Below are positions 41,513 through 50,915 of a DNA stretch of 63,160 nucleotides, in pieces. Numbering within the stretch: position 1 is the stretch's first letter; each line of letters opens with the position of its first letter. Source of the DNA: Gemmatimonadota bacterium (GTDB lineage: Bacteria > Gemmatimonadota > Gemmatimonadetes > Longimicrobiales > Gaopeijiaceae); NCBI GenBank assembly GCA_022571515.1, contig JACZXQ010000022.1:1-63160 (forward strand), in the 5' to 3' direction. A program made the translations under genes and the position numbers. The notes under the pieces are model-generated. The model was not told the DNA's origin. It worked only from the letters and a program-made list of their open reading frames with translations, and made no database searches.

Positions 41513-43599
41513 CGTTTCCGAACCTCGACAAGCCGGTGCAGTTCCTCAAAGGGGTGGGCCCCGTGCGGGCGGAGCGCCTCGGCCGGATGGGTATCGCCAC
41601 CGCGCGCGATCTCCTGTACTACGTGCCGCGCCGGTACGACGACGCATCCACGGTGCAGCCGATTTCGGCGCTCGAGGTCGGCATGGATGCCACCCTGGTC
41701 GGCCGGATACGCAGCAAGGGCGTCATCCCGACGCGCTCGGGACTGCGGATCTTTCAGGTCGTTCTCCAGGACGACACCGGGATGATCACCTGCGCGTGGC
41801 CAGGGCAGCCGTGGCTGGATCGCAAGCTCCAGAAGGGCGATCTCCTGCTCGTGACCGGGCCTGTGAAGTTCTTCCACGGCCGGCAGATTCAACCGCGCGA
41901 CATGACGCTTCTGTCACGCGCCGGTGCCGAGGGCGACGATGATCCCGGCGCCGGGACGATTTTCGTGAGTTACCCGGCGAGCGAGGAGCTTCCGCAGTGG
42001 GTGCTTCGAGGTCTTTTCGACAAGAACCTGGACACGTTGCTAGGATACGCAGGCCGCGAGGACTATCTAGGCGGTGAGGAGCGGCGTGCGCTCGGTCTTT
42101 TGGGCCTGGAGGAGGCGATGGGCGCGCTTCACCGGCCCCGATCGATGGCGGACGTCGAGCCGGGTCGGCGCCGGCTGGCCTACGACGAACTGTTCTTTTT
42201 CCAGCTCGTGCAGGCCATGGCACGGTACCGCGAGACCGTGGCGCGGCCCAGCATCAAATTCGAGCGCACCAACGAGTTGATCCGGCCGCTCCACGAGGCT
42301 CTGCCGTTCTCTCTGACGGACGCCCAGACGCGGGTGCTCCGTGAGATCTATGACGACATGACGTCGTCCCGGAGAATGAACCGCCTCCTCCAAGGGGACG
42401 TCGGCTCGGGAAAGACGATCGTCGCGCTTTTCTCCATGCTGCTGGCGGCGGAAGGTGGCTATCAGGCCGCCCTCATGGTGCCCACCGAGATCCTTGCCGA
42501 GCAGCACGGGCGACGCCTCTCGGAGTTGGTGAAGCCGCTCGGCATCGAAACCGTGCTGCTCACGGGCAGCCTCGCCACCAAGGAGCGCAGGGCGGCTCTG
42601 GCGGCCATCCGATCGGGTGCGGCCCGCCTCGTGATCGGAACACACGCGCTCATCCAGGAGGGTGTGGAGTTCGACTCGCTGGGGCTCGTGGTCGTCGACG
42701 AGCAGCAAAGGTTCGGAGTGCGCCAGCGCATGGCGCTGAGCGAGGAAGAGACGGCCCCCGATACGCTGATCATGTCGGCCACACCCATTCCACGCTCGCT
42801 GGCGCTCGCTGCATACGGGGATCTCGACCTGAGTGTGTTGGACGAGTTGCCGCCGGGCCGCACGCCGGTGCACACGCGTCTGGAATATCCCTCCAGGCGG
42901 GACGAGGTCTACGCGTTCATCGACCGCCAGATCGAGGAGGGTAGGCAGGCCTACGTGGTCTATCCGTTGGTGGAAGAGTCGGAAAAACTGGAGTTGCGTG
43001 CGGCTACCGAAGAGCACCGGAGGTTGGCGGAAGAGGTATTTCCCACGCGGCGTGTCGGGCTCATCCACGGGCAACTCGGCAGTGACGAGAAGGATGGGAT
43101 CATGCGGGACTTCCTGCGCGGCGGCATGGATATTCTCGTGGCCACGACCGTAATCGAAGTCGGTATCGACGTGGCCAACGCCACCGTCATGCTCATCGAG
43201 CATCCCGAACGGTTCGGGCTCTCGCAGCTTCACCAGTTGCGCGGACGGGTGGGCCGGGGTGTGGCGGACAGCTACTGCATCGTCATCTCGCCCGCGATGG
43301 GCGACGCTGGGGAGCGGCTGAAGATCTTCCGGGACACGTCGGATGGCTTCGCCATCGCCCAGGCGGACCTCGGCATTCGCGGACAGGGGGACCTGTTCGG
43401 AGCACAGCAGCACGGCCGTGACCTCACCCTACGATTCGCGGACCTCTTGCGTGATGAGGATCTGCTTGTGGCGGCCCAGCGGCGAGCGCGGGATCTCGTG
43501 AGCGGCGACCCGGACTTGAGCGCACCCGCGCACGCCGATATCCGGCGTCTTCTCGACGGCCGCTACGGCGAGAAGCTCAAGCTGTTCAGCGTCGGGTGA
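41509..43599 (+). CDS. recG: ATP-dependent DNA helicase RecG
   Basis: Superfamily 2 helicase that reverses stalled forks and processes branched DNA. The 696-residue product starts with the wedge/OB region (FLKGVGPVRAERLGRMG, then the OB strands around 60-140). The helicase core follows with Walker A GDVGSGKT and the DEQQRFGVRQR block, where most RecG have DEQH. Next come SATPIPRSLA, the second RecA domain VATTVIEVGIDV and the QLRGRVGRG motif VI. The GTG start overlaps ftsY by four bases. Confidence 0.95.
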   Translation: MTFPNLDKPVQFLKGVGPVRAERLGRMGIATARDLLYYVPRRYDDASTVQPISALEVGMDATLVGRIRSKGVIPTRSGLRIFQVVLQDDTGMITCAWPGQPWLDRKLQKGDLLLVTGPVKFFHGRQIQPRDMTLLSRAGAEGDDDPGAGTIFVSYPASEELPQWVLRGLFDKNLDTLLGYAGREDYLGGEERRALGLLGLEEAMGALHRPRSMADVEPGRRRLAYDELFFFQLVQAMARYRETVARPSIKFERTNELIRPLHEALPFSLTDAQTRVLREIYDDMTSSRRMNRLLQGDVGSGKTIVALFSMLLAAEGGYQAALMVPTEILAEQHGRRLSELVKPLGIETVLLTGSLATKERRAALAAIRSGAARLVIGTHALIQEGVEFDSLGLVVVDEQQRFGVRQRMALSEEETAPDTLIMSATPIPRSLALAAYGDLDLSVLDELPPGRTPVHTRLEYPSRRDEVYAFIDRQIEEGRQAYVVYPLVEESEKLELRAATEEHRRLAEEVFPTRRVGLIHGQLGSDEKDGIMRDFLRGGMDILVATTVIEVGIDVANATVMLIEHPERFGLSQLHQLRGRVGRGVADSYCIVISPAMGDAGERLKIFRDTSDGFAIAQADLGIRGQGDLFGAQQHGRDLTLRFADLLRDEDLLVAAQRRARDLVSGDPDLSAPAHADIRRLLDGRYGEKLKLFSVG

Positions 43600-43662
43600 T
43601 CTGGATAAAGTAAAGGCTTCCAGTCCGACGAATTCCAAGGATGAAGAGCGTAAAAGGGACCG

Positions 43663-44964
43663 ATGAGCGATATCGCGGTGACGGAAGTGCGCAGACTCTC
43701 CGAACACGTCGGCGACGAGGTTCGACTGCTGGGTTGGGTCGACACCACCCGAGTGCACGGCAAGGTGGGTTTCGTCGTCGTGCGCGACGGCACTGGGGTG
43801 GTGCAGGGCGTGCTGGTGAAGAGCGAGCTTCCGGAGGAAATCTGGAACGTCCTGGAGGGAGTGACGCAGGAGAGCACGGTAGCGCTCACGGGCCTGGTGA
43901 AGGAGGAGGCACGGGCGCCGGGCGGCTTCGAGATCGGTGTGACCGCCATCGAGGTGATCGGCGCAGCAGAAGAATACCCCATCCAGCCCAAGGAGCATGG
44001 TGTCGAGTTCTTGCTCGACCACCGGCACTTATGGCTCCGTTCCTCGCTCCAGCGTGCGGGCCTGCGCGTCCGTGCCGAGGTGGAGCAGTCGATTCATGAT
44101 TTCCTCTACCAGAGGGATTTCGTCCGCATCGACACCCCGATTCTCACGGGGGCGATCGGAGAGCACGCCGGATCACTCTTCGAGACGGATTATTTCGGTG
44201 TGCCGGCGTTTCTCGCACAGACCGGCCAGCTCTACGTCGAGGCGGCCTGTCCGGCCTTCCGCCGGGTGTATTGCTTCGGTCCGACGTTTCGCGCCGAGAA
44301 GTCCAAGACACGCAGGCACCTGACGGAGTTCTGGATGGTGGAGCCGGAGGTCGCGTTCGCGGACTCGGCAGAGAACATGCGGCTCCAGGAGGACTTCATC
44401 ACGTACATCGTCGAGCGGGCCCTGGAGCGATGTGCGGAGGAGCTGAAGGTGCTCGAGCGGGACACCACGAAGCTGGAGATGGTCCGGCCCCCGTTCCCCC
44501 GTCTCAGCTACACCGACGCGGTGGCGCGCCTTCAGGCCAAGGGCAGTGAGATCGAGTGGGGCAGCGACCTGGGGGCGCCGGACGAGGAGGTCCTGATGGA
44601 AGACCACGATCTGCCCTTGTTCGTTCACGACTACCCGAAGGGAGCCAAGGCCTTCTACATGAAGGAGAATCCCGAGGATCCGCGTACCGCGCTGTGCAAC
44701 GATCTGCTGGCACCCGAGGGCTATGGCGAGATCATCGGTGGCAGCCAGCGCGAGGACGATGCGGACAAGCTGCTGGCGCGCATCCGAGAGGAGGGGCTGC
44801 CGGAGGAGACATACCGTTGGTACCTCGACCTACGCCGCTACGGGACGTTCACGCATTCGGGCTTCGGACTCGGCGTGGAGCGAACGGTAGCCTGGATCAC
44901 GGGAAGGCACCACATCCGTGAGTTGATCCCCTTCCCGCGGCTCATGAACCGCCTGTATCCCTAG
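43663..44964 (+). CDS. asnS: Asparaginyl-tRNA synthetase
   Basis: Class II synthetase charging tRNA-Asn. The 433-residue product has an N-terminal OB-fold anticodon domain (about 15-115) and the class II catalytic core. The core has motif 2 around FRAEKSKTRRHLTEFWMVE and motif 3 in GFGLGVERTVAWITG. TRRHLTEFWMVEPE and the ending HIRELIPFPR separate it from AspRS. It stands alone after a 63-bp gap from recG, with no clear promoter match that I would defend. Its presence implies direct Asn-tRNA charging. Confidence 0.94.
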   Translation: MSDIAVTEVRRLSEHVGDEVRLLGWVDTTRVHGKVGFVVVRDGTGVVQGVLVKSELPEEIWNVLEGVTQESTVALTGLVKEEARAPGGFEIGVTAIEVIGAAEEYPIQPKEHGVEFLLDHRHLWLRSSLQRAGLRVRAEVEQSIHDFLYQRDFVRIDTPILTGAIGEHAGSLFETDYFGVPAFLAQTGQLYVEAACPAFRRVYCFGPTFRAEKSKTRRHLTEFWMVEPEVAFADSAENMRLQEDFITYIVERALERCAEELKVLERDTTKLEMVRPPFPRLSYTDAVARLQAKGSEIEWGSDLGAPDEEVLMEDHDLPLFVHDYPKGAKAFYMKENPEDPRTALCNDLLAPEGYGEIIGGSQREDDADKLLARIREEGLPEETYRWYLDLRRYGTFTHSGFGLGVERTVAWITGRHHIRELIPFPRLMNRLYP

Positions 44965-44991
44965 AAGGCCAACCCCGGCACGAGGTCCGAC

Positions 44992-46041
44992 ATGACCAAG
45001 CTGGTCCTCGACGTCAACGACCGGCGTCCCGTGTGGGCTCTTCCCGACTGGGCGGTCGCGGAGATCCGGTCCGCACTTCCGGACGACTGGGAGTTCGTAT
45101 CCGTCACGGCCGAGAGTGAGGGTACGGGCGACGGCTCGACGCGCGTCTCCCCAGAAGTACTAGCGGCGCTCGCTGGCGCACGTGTGTACATCGGCTACGG
45201 CATCGCACCCGAGATCCTGGCCGATGGTGAGAAACTCGAGTGGGTGCACACCGCATCCGCCGGTGTCGGAAAATCTCTTTCACCCGAGATGCTCGAGAGC
45301 CCCGTCTTGTTCACCAACTCGGCCGGCATCCATGGGCCGCCCATAGCGGAGACCGTGCTCGCCATGATACTCCATTTCGGGCGGGGCCTGGACTTTGCCG
45401 AGCGGGGCAAGGCCGCCCGCACCTGGCACAACGAGCCGTTCTACGATGTTGCCGCGCCGGTGCGCGAGTTGGCTCATAGCACGGTCGGTATTCTGGGGTT
45501 GGGTGGAGTCGGTGGAGAAGTGGCATGGAGGGTCCGGGCGCTCGGCGCTCGCGTGATCGGCCTCAAGCGCCGTCCCTCCGACGCGGCGGGTGGGGACGGC
45601 GGATCGAGCGTGGACGGAGTCGAGGTGGTCTACGGCGCCGAAGGGCTGGCGACGCTCGCGTCTGAGAGCGACTACCTGATCGTGACGGCTCCGCACACCG
45701 AAGACACACGCGGCATCGTGAGCCGGGAAGTCTTGGCCCTCATGAAGAGCGACGCCGTATTGATCAACGTCTCACGGGGTGCACTCATCGATGAGGCCGC
45801 CCTGGTGGAATCGTTGCGGGCCGGGCGCCTGCGGGGGGCCGGGTTGGATGTGTTCGCGGTAGAGCCACTCCCGGAGGATCACGATCTCTGGGATCTCCCC
45901 AACGTGGTGATCACTCCGCACGTTTCGCCCGTCACCCGGAGATTCTGGCGCCGTGAGGTGGACCTGATCGTGGAGAACATCGATCGGTTCCTGAGCGGTA
46001 GGCCCCTGAGAAATCTGGTCGACAAGCAGGCGGGCTACTGA
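44992..46041 (+). CDS. D-2-hydroxyacid dehydrogenase family protein
   Basis: A 349-residue NAD-dependent oxidoreductase of the D-isomer-specific 2-hydroxyacid dehydrogenase family. The nucleotide-binding motif GLGGVG sits in the middle of the chain. The catalytic triad is visible as Arg in NVSRGALIDE, Glu in FAVEPLPED and His in ITPHVSPVT. The substrate cannot be assigned; the PheX-like tail VTRRFWRREVDLIVENIDRFL is shared by uncharacterised members. It follows asnS by 27 bp and its last 7 bp overlap the 3' end of the convergent mazG. Confidence 0.88.
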   Translation: MTKLVLDVNDRRPVWALPDWAVAEIRSALPDDWEFVSVTAESEGTGDGSTRVSPEVLAALAGARVYIGYGIAPEILADGEKLEWVHTASAGVGKSLSPEMLESPVLFTNSAGIHGPPIAETVLAMILHFGRGLDFAERGKAARTWHNEPFYDVAAPVRELAHSTVGILGLGGVGGEVAWRVRALGARVIGLKRRPSDAAGGDGGSSVDGVEVVYGAEGLATLASESDYLIVTAPHTEDTRGIVSREVLALMKSDAVLINVSRGALIDEAALVESLRAGRLRGAGLDVFAVEPLPEDHDLWDLPNVVITPHVSPVTRRFWRREVDLIVENIDRFLSGRPLRNLVDKQAGY

Positions 46042-46850
46042 TCCTCTGCAGTGCCCTCGGCTCGTTTGACATCGCCCCAGATCGTGTCCAACTCCTCGAG
46101 TGACGCCCCGGGGATGTCTACGCCGCGGCTCTTGGCGAGCTCCTCCAACCGTTCGAACCGTCGCCTGAATTTGCGGTTGGCGGAGTCCAACGCGGGCGCC
46201 GAGTGCACACCGCAAAGCCGGGCCAGGTTCACCACGGCGAAGAGCAGATCACCCAGTTCCTCTTCGACCGCCGTGCGGCTCTCGGATGCCATGGCGCTGC
46301 GTACTTCTCCAAGCTCTTCACTCACCTTTTGCCACGCTCCCATCGGCTCCGCCCAGTCGAAGCCCACGCCGGCGACGCGGTCCTGGATCCTGTGCGCGAG
46401 CAGCAGGGGATCCAGCCCGGCCGCGAGACCCGAGAGGACGGAATCGCCGGAGGCCCGTTCCCGGGCCTTCAGGGTCTCCCAGTCCTCCTGATCGCCGAGC
46501 CCGAAGAGGTGGGGGTGCCGCCGCCGCATCTTGTCTTCCAGCCGCGCCGTGACCGATCCGGCCGTGAAGCGGTTCGTCTCTTCGCCGAGCACGACCTGGA
46601 ATGCCAGGTTCAACAGGAGATCTCCCAGTTCACCCTCGAGATCGGACCATGACTCGGCGCGGATGGCGTCGACGCACTCGTGTGTCTCCTCGAGCAGATG
46701 TGGGATCAGCGTGTCGGGCGTTTGCGCCTGGTCCCAGGGGCACCTCGCGCGCAGAAACCGGATGAGTTCGAGAGCCCGGTCGAGAGTGCCTTCTCCGAAG
46801 TCCACATCAGTTGGGATCTGGTCGTTCGGCATGCTTTTCGCTTTCTTCAT
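46035..46850 (-). CDS. mazG: Nucleoside triphosphate pyrophosphohydrolase MazG
   Basis: Hydrolyses NTPs and dNTPs to monophosphates, cleaning damaged nucleotides and influencing ppGpp levels. The 271-residue product holds two tandem MazG domains. The first has LRARCPWDQAQT, then the EETHE...ELGD metal site (about 54-77); the second has SEELGEV...EEELGDLLFAVV (about 181-210). The ATG at 46850 is used; an ATG at 46832 is equally plausible. Its start codon lies 5 bp from the divergent alr start, leaving no room for a normal promoter pair, and its end overlaps the convergent dehydrogenase gene. Confidence 0.93.
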   Translation of the reverse strand: MKKAKSMPNDQIPTDVDFGEGTLDRALELIRFLRARCPWDQAQTPDTLIPHLLEETHECVDAIRAESWSDLEGELGDLLLNLAFQVVLGEETNRFTAGSVTARLEDKMRRRHPHLFGLGDQEDWETLKARERASGDSVLSGLAAGLDPLLLAHRIQDRVAGVGFDWAEPMGAWQKVSEELGEVRSAMASESRTAVEEELGDLLFAVVNLARLCGVHSAPALDSANRKFRRRFERLEELAKSRGVDIPGASLEELDTIWGDVKRAEGTAEDQ

Positions 46851-46855
46851 CGTCT

Positions 46856-47986
46856 ATGTCAACGAGCAAGGGACTCCGAGCGTGGGTCGAGGTAAGAGGT
46901 GGTGCCATAAGGCGCAACCTCGAGCGGGTTCGCCAGGCCGCCGGTACCGAGGTGCCCGTGATCCCCATGGTCAAGGCCGACGGGTACGGCCTGGGCATGG
47001 AGGACGTCGTGGACTGCCTCGATCCGCTCACTCCCTGGGCCTATGGCGTCGCCACCATAGCGGAGGGTCTCAGGCTCCGGGACCATGGTGTCCAGCGCCC
47101 CGTGCTCGTGCTCAGTCCGGCGATTCCGGAGCGGTACGGCGACGCGGTCGCGGCGGGTCTCACGCTGTCCCTGTCGGACCTGGAAGCCGTCGAACGGCTC
47201 AACCGTGCCGCGGAGGCGGCCGAGCGCGACGTGGACTTCCACGTGGAGATCGATACCGGAATGGGCCGGGCGGGCTTCGCCTGGCAGGATGCCGCGACCT
47301 GGGGCGAAGGGGTGGTGACCAGGGCGGGGCCGAGGCTCAACTGGCAAGGATCTTTCACGCATTTCCATTCCGCGGATACGAACGACGCCTCCACCCGCGA
47401 ACAGTGGGAGCGGCTTGCCGCGGCGTTGTCCAAGGTCTCGGCGATTCCCACGGGTTGCATGGTGCATGTGTGCAACAGTGGGGGGGCGCTTCGTGGTCCC
47501 GAGTTCGCGGCCGACGCGGTGAGGCCGGGGATGTTTCTTTACGGAGGGCGGGTCGGTGCCGGCCTGCCGGACCCCGAGCCCGTCGCGTCGGTGAGGGCAC
47601 GCGTCACCTTCGTGCGCGACGCGAAACCCGGCACCACGGTAGGTTATGGCACCACGTATTCGGCGGGGCGTGAGGAACGGTGGGCCACGCTGGGCATGGG
47701 CTACGGCGATGGCCTTCCGCGCTCATTGGGAAACAGCGGGCATGCGCTGCTGGGCGGCGTACGAGTGCCGATCATTGGGCGGATCTCTATGGACACCACC
47801 GTGGTAGACATCACCGGGATCGAGAATGTGCGTGTCGGCGACGTGGCGACGCTGATTGGTCGCGACGGTGATGCGACGATCCTGCTGGACGAAGTGGCGG
47901 GCCGGGCCGGGACCATTGGGTACGAGATCCTCACCGGACTCACAACGAGGCTCCCACGGATTTGGATTGACGATGGCGGATCGTGA
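46856..47986 (+). CDS. alr: Alanine racemase
   Basis: PLP enzyme making D-alanine for peptidoglycan. The 376-residue product has the PLP lysine in [11 protein letters not shown] and the GTGMGR-like segment [11 protein letters not shown]. The C-terminal barrel has the catalytic tyrosine region [28 protein letters not shown] and the ISMDTTVVD block. The ATG at 46856 matches the family start ([15 protein letters not shown]); the frame extends upstream but over mazG. It overlaps cdd by 14 bases. D-Ala feeds the MurF substrate made elsewhere by Ddl. Confidence 0.94.
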   Translation: MSTSKGLRAWVEVRGGAIRRNLERVRQAAGTEVPVIPMVKADGYGLGMEDVVDCLDPLTPWAYGVATIAEGLRLRDHGVQRPVLVLSPAIPERYGDAVAAGLTLSLSDLEAVERLNRAAEAAERDVDFHVEIDTGMGRAGFAWQDAATWGEGVVTRAGPRLNWQGSFTHFHSADTNDASTREQWERLAAALSKVSAIPTGCMVHVCNSGGALRGPEFAADAVRPGMFLYGGRVGAGLPDPEPVASVRARVTFVRDAKPGTTVGYGTTYSAGREERWATLGMGYGDGLPRSLGNSGHALLGGVRVPIIGRISMDTTVVDITGIENVRVGDVATLIGRDGDATILLDEVAGRAGTIGYEILTGLTTRLPRIWIDDGGS

Positions 47987-48389
47987 TGAGTTGCTGAGCG
48001 CGGCGATATTTGTGAAGGAGCGCGCGCATGCTCCGTACTCGGGCTTCCGTGTGGGCGCGGCTCTGGAGGCGGACGACGGGACCGTCTATTCGGGCTGTAA
48101 CGTGGAGAACGCTTCGTACGGGCTCACGATCTGCGCCGAGAGAGCGGCAGTGACTGCCGCGGTCTCCGCGGGACGGGTGTCCTTCCGGCGCATCGCATTG
48201 AGTTCCGATGCGGATGCGCCCGTAGCGCCTTGCGGGGCGTGCCGGCAGGTACTCGCCGAGTTCGCGCCGAGACTTCCGATCGTTGCGGAGGCGGGTGGGA
48301 CGGTGCGGGAGTGGACGCTGGACCGCCTTCTGCCGGAGGCGTTCGAGCTCGAGCATGGGAAAGAAGCCGAAGAGGAGTGCGAGTCTTGA
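47973..48389 (+). CDS. cdd: Cytidine deaminase
   Basis: Zinc enzyme that deaminates cytidine to uridine in pyrimidine salvage. The 138-residue product is the short, tetrameric type. The zinc and catalytic residues are in TICAERAAV (Cys and Glu) and in [12 protein letters not shown] (two Cys), and the substrate-binding segment [10 protein letters not shown] and [10 protein letters not shown] precede them. The ATG at 47973 lies inside the alr 3' end. A lipoprotein gene starts 11 bp downstream. Confidence 0.94.
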   Translation: MADRDELLSAAIFVKERAHAPYSGFRVGAALEADDGTVYSGCNVENASYGLTICAERAAVTAAVSAGRVSFRRIALSSDADAPVAPCGACRQVLAEFAPRLPIVAEAGGTVREWTLDRLLPEAFELEHGKEAEEECES

Positions 48390-48399
48390 GGACGAGATC

Positions 48400-49713
48400 G
48401 TGAGAAAAACCACGCACGCGGCTCTGGCCGCAGCGGGTGCGGGACTTGTGCTGTTCGCGGGGTGCCAGGAGTCGGTGCCGACTGCGACGGATGCGAGCCT
48501 GATCCCGATCAATCCGATCACCGTGGAGGTCTTGCTCGATTTCGAGGACTTCGTCACCGACTTCGATGTCATCGGCGGGTTCGGCTCGCCCGCCGATCTG
48601 GGAAGGGGACTCGTGGCTCGGGACTTCAGGGGCACCCTGGACGCACGCACCCTCATTCGATTTGGGAATTTCCAGCGCAGCATCACGGTCGAGGACTCCC
48701 TCGGCGTGACCCGGCAGGACACGGCCTTCACGGTCCTGGGCGGACAGATCGTGATCGTTTTCGACAGCACGAGCGCGAGCCCCGACATCCCCGTGACGCT
48801 TACCGCCGCGGCAACAAACACGCCCTGGGACCGAGAGACCGCCACCTGGGAGCTAGCGATCGATTCGGTAGGGAGTCGCACGCCCTGGCCCACTCCCGGA
48901 GCAGGGTCGTCCACGCCGGTCGGATCCGCACTGTTTGACCGGTCGATGAGTGACACGGTGGTGATAGCGGTCGATTCCGCGACCATCGCGGCGTGGGGTG
49001 ACACGACCAACCTGGCACGCGGCGTCATGATCGACGTGGCGGACGCCGGCGCACGTCTCGAATTCACGTCGGTCTCGCTGAACATCGATGCCAGGCCGAG
49101 CATCAACCTCGATACGATCGTCAGCCTCACCGGAGCGGCTTCGGAACGAACCTTCATCTTCCATCCGGGCCCCGATCCCGATCCCCCGGGGCTTCGTGTC
49201 GGAGGAACGCCGGCCTGGCGATCGATCATGACGCTGGAGGTTCCGGAGACGCTCACCGGCCCCCCCGCGCTGTGCGCCCTCGTGGGCTGCCCCCTGACGA
49301 TCACGGCGGAGCGGGTCAACCAGGCCGAGTTGGTGCTGACGACCAGCTTCGACGATCCGGCGTTCGTGCCGTTAAGCGCCGTGCTCGTCGACATCAGACC
49401 GGTGCTGACCCCAGAGTTACTGCCCAAGTCGCCCTTGGGCGCAACGTTGGTAGGTCTCCTGGGTCAGGCCGTCCAACCCGAGCTCTTCGACACCGAGACC
49501 GGAACGACCGTGTCGTTCCCAGTGACCTTTTTCATACAGGATTTGATTCGAGGGGTCACGCTCCTTGATGAACCGGCGCCCAACACGATCTCCGTCATGA
49601 CCACCTTCGAGCCGCTATTGGTCGGGTTCGCGTCGTTCCAGGGGCCCGGGGGTTCCGGAGCCCCCATGCTGCGGCTGATCCTCACCGTCTCCGAAAGCGT
49701 GCAGATTCCATGA
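48400..49713 (+). CDS. Hypothetical lipoprotein
   Basis: A 437-residue predicted lipoprotein with no family I recognise. The signal is VRKTTHAALAAAGAGLVLFAGC, with the lipobox cysteine at about residue 22. The body is beta-rich, with alternating hydrophobic residues, short Thr/Asp turns and few charged helices, which suggests a surface or periplasmic beta-sandwich protein. The GTG at 48400 is chosen for the GAGG nine bases upstream. It overlaps the next gene by ATGA, and that gene encodes a probable outer-membrane protein. The two likely form a unit, for example an outer-membrane barrel with its lipoprotein partner. Confidence 0.7.
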   Translation: MRKTTHAALAAAGAGLVLFAGCQESVPTATDASLIPINPITVEVLLDFEDFVTDFDVIGGFGSPADLGRGLVARDFRGTLDARTLIRFGNFQRSITVEDSLGVTRQDTAFTVLGGQIVIVFDSTSASPDIPVTLTAAATNTPWDRETATWELAIDSVGSRTPWPTPGAGSSTPVGSALFDRSMSDTVVIAVDSATIAAWGDTTNLARGVMIDVADAGARLEFTSVSLNIDARPSINLDTIVSLTGAASERTFIFHPGPDPDPPGLRVGGTPAWRSIMTLEVPETLTGPPALCALVGCPLTITAERVNQAELVLTTSFDDPAFVPLSAVLVDIRPVLTPELLPKSPLGATLVGLLGQAVQPELFDTETGTTVSFPVTFFIQDLIRGVTLLDEPAPNTISVMTTFEPLLVGFASFQGPGGSGAPMLRLILTVSESVQIP

Positions 49714-50882
49714 GGCTCCGCCGTTACACGCTGGTTGCGCTCGCCCTATGCGCACTCCCTGCCGGGGCGTCTGCGCAGTCCTTGTTCAACGCGGGTGGCA
49801 TCGGTGCTCCGATCGAGCCGCTCAACGCTCGGGTGCGGGGTGTCGGCGGGGTCGGGCCGGGCATGTTCGACGCGATGCTGCTGCCCGGAGAGCCCGGCGC
49901 GGCCCTCGACCTGGTGGTGCCGACGATAACCTTCAGCATGCAGCCGGTCTGGGGGGCCTACAGCATCAACGACAGCCGTGGCGACCTGCAGGCGACTCGG
50001 TTCCCGGTGGTCGGCCTTTCTTACCCCTTGAGCATCAACAGCATCATCATGCTCACGTTCGGCGGAGTCTTCGATCAGCGCTGGGCTGTGACCCAGAATA
50101 GCGAAGCGGTGATCGGTGGTCAGAATGTCGCCGCCGAGGATCGCTTCGTGTCCGACGGTGGCGTGTCGGCGTTACGAGTGGGTTGGGTGCAGCGATTGAC
50201 TGCGGATTTCGGCGTCGGTGTCTCTGTCGGGACGTACACGGGTCAGGTCACGCGAACGTTCACACGAACCTTCGACACGTTGGCGGTGGCCAACCCGATC
50301 ACGCCCTTCACCGAGCGGGGCCGATGGCAATTCAGCGGCCCCGTGGCGACGGTCAGCGGCGTGTGGGACCCCTTGGACATCGTGAGGGTCGCTGCGACCG
50401 TCGCGTGGTCCGGTGATCTCAAGGCCGAGCCGGTCGACATGACGGACGGCGTGGCCCGGAAGTTCGATATGCCCCTCGAGTTGAGGATCGGCGCGAGCGC
50501 GCTGCTGAGTCCTGGCCTCCGCCTTCACGCCGGCTTTTCGACGGCCGATTGGTCGAGTACGGGCGAGGGCATCGACGGCCTCAGCACCACGGGCAGAGCG
50601 AGGAGTGTGGGTGTCGGCATCGAGTGGGAGTTCGCACACTTCTGGGCGGGGCCCCTTCCACTCCGGCTGGGTTATAGGAAGACCGATCTGCCGTTCCGGC
50701 TCGATGACGCGGATCCCGTCGAGACCGTATTCTCGGTCGGTTGGTCGCTCACGCTGGCGCAGGTGGGGACGATCCCGTTGGCTGGGTTCGACTTCGCGCT
50801 TGAGTTCGGCGACCGTGATGCCGGCGCCCTCTCCGAGGATTTCCGACGGCTCACCGTGACCTTCAGCCTGGCCGGTGGTTAG
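49710..50882 (+). CDS. Hypothetical outer-membrane beta-barrel protein
   Basis: A 390-residue exported protein. The signal peptide ends near CALPAGASAQ. The mature part is a run of amphipathic strands with Gly-rich turns (for example FGGVFDQRWAV and VGVSVGTYTGQVTRTFTRTF) and ends in a final strand RRLTVTFSLAGG. This pattern is typical of outer-membrane barrels, although the very last residue is not Phe. It is similar in style to FadL/PorV-like or DUF-type barrels; I cannot name a family. Translationally coupled to the preceding lipoprotein gene. Confidence 0.65.
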   Translation: MRLRRYTLVALALCALPAGASAQSLFNAGGIGAPIEPLNARVRGVGGVGPGMFDAMLLPGEPGAALDLVVPTITFSMQPVWGAYSINDSRGDLQATRFPVVGLSYPLSINSIIMLTFGGVFDQRWAVTQNSEAVIGGQNVAAEDRFVSDGGVSALRVGWVQRLTADFGVGVSVGTYTGQVTRTFTRTFDTLAVANPITPFTERGRWQFSGPVATVSGVWDPLDIVRVAATVAWSGDLKAEPVDMTDGVARKFDMPLELRIGASALLSPGLRLHAGFSTADWSSTGEGIDGLSTTGRARSVGVGIEWEFAHFWAGPLPLRLGYRKTDLPFRLDDADPVETVFSVGWSLTLAQVGTIPLAGFDFALEFGDRDAGALSEDFRRLTVTFSLAGG

Positions 50883-50915
50883 CCACCGCACTTCTTCAGC
50901 AGGCCTGTAGTTGCC

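Noticed and set aside
47940-49427. Reverse-strand open frame (495 codons) opposite cdd and the lipoprotein gene
   Set aside because: Antisense to a certain cytidine deaminase and to a gene with a proper lipoprotein signal; no family features.
50873-50888. CGGTGG-TTAG-CCACCG hairpin at the end of the barrel gene
   Set aside because: Only a 6-bp stem, containing the stop codon, and no T tract follows; not convincing as a terminator.
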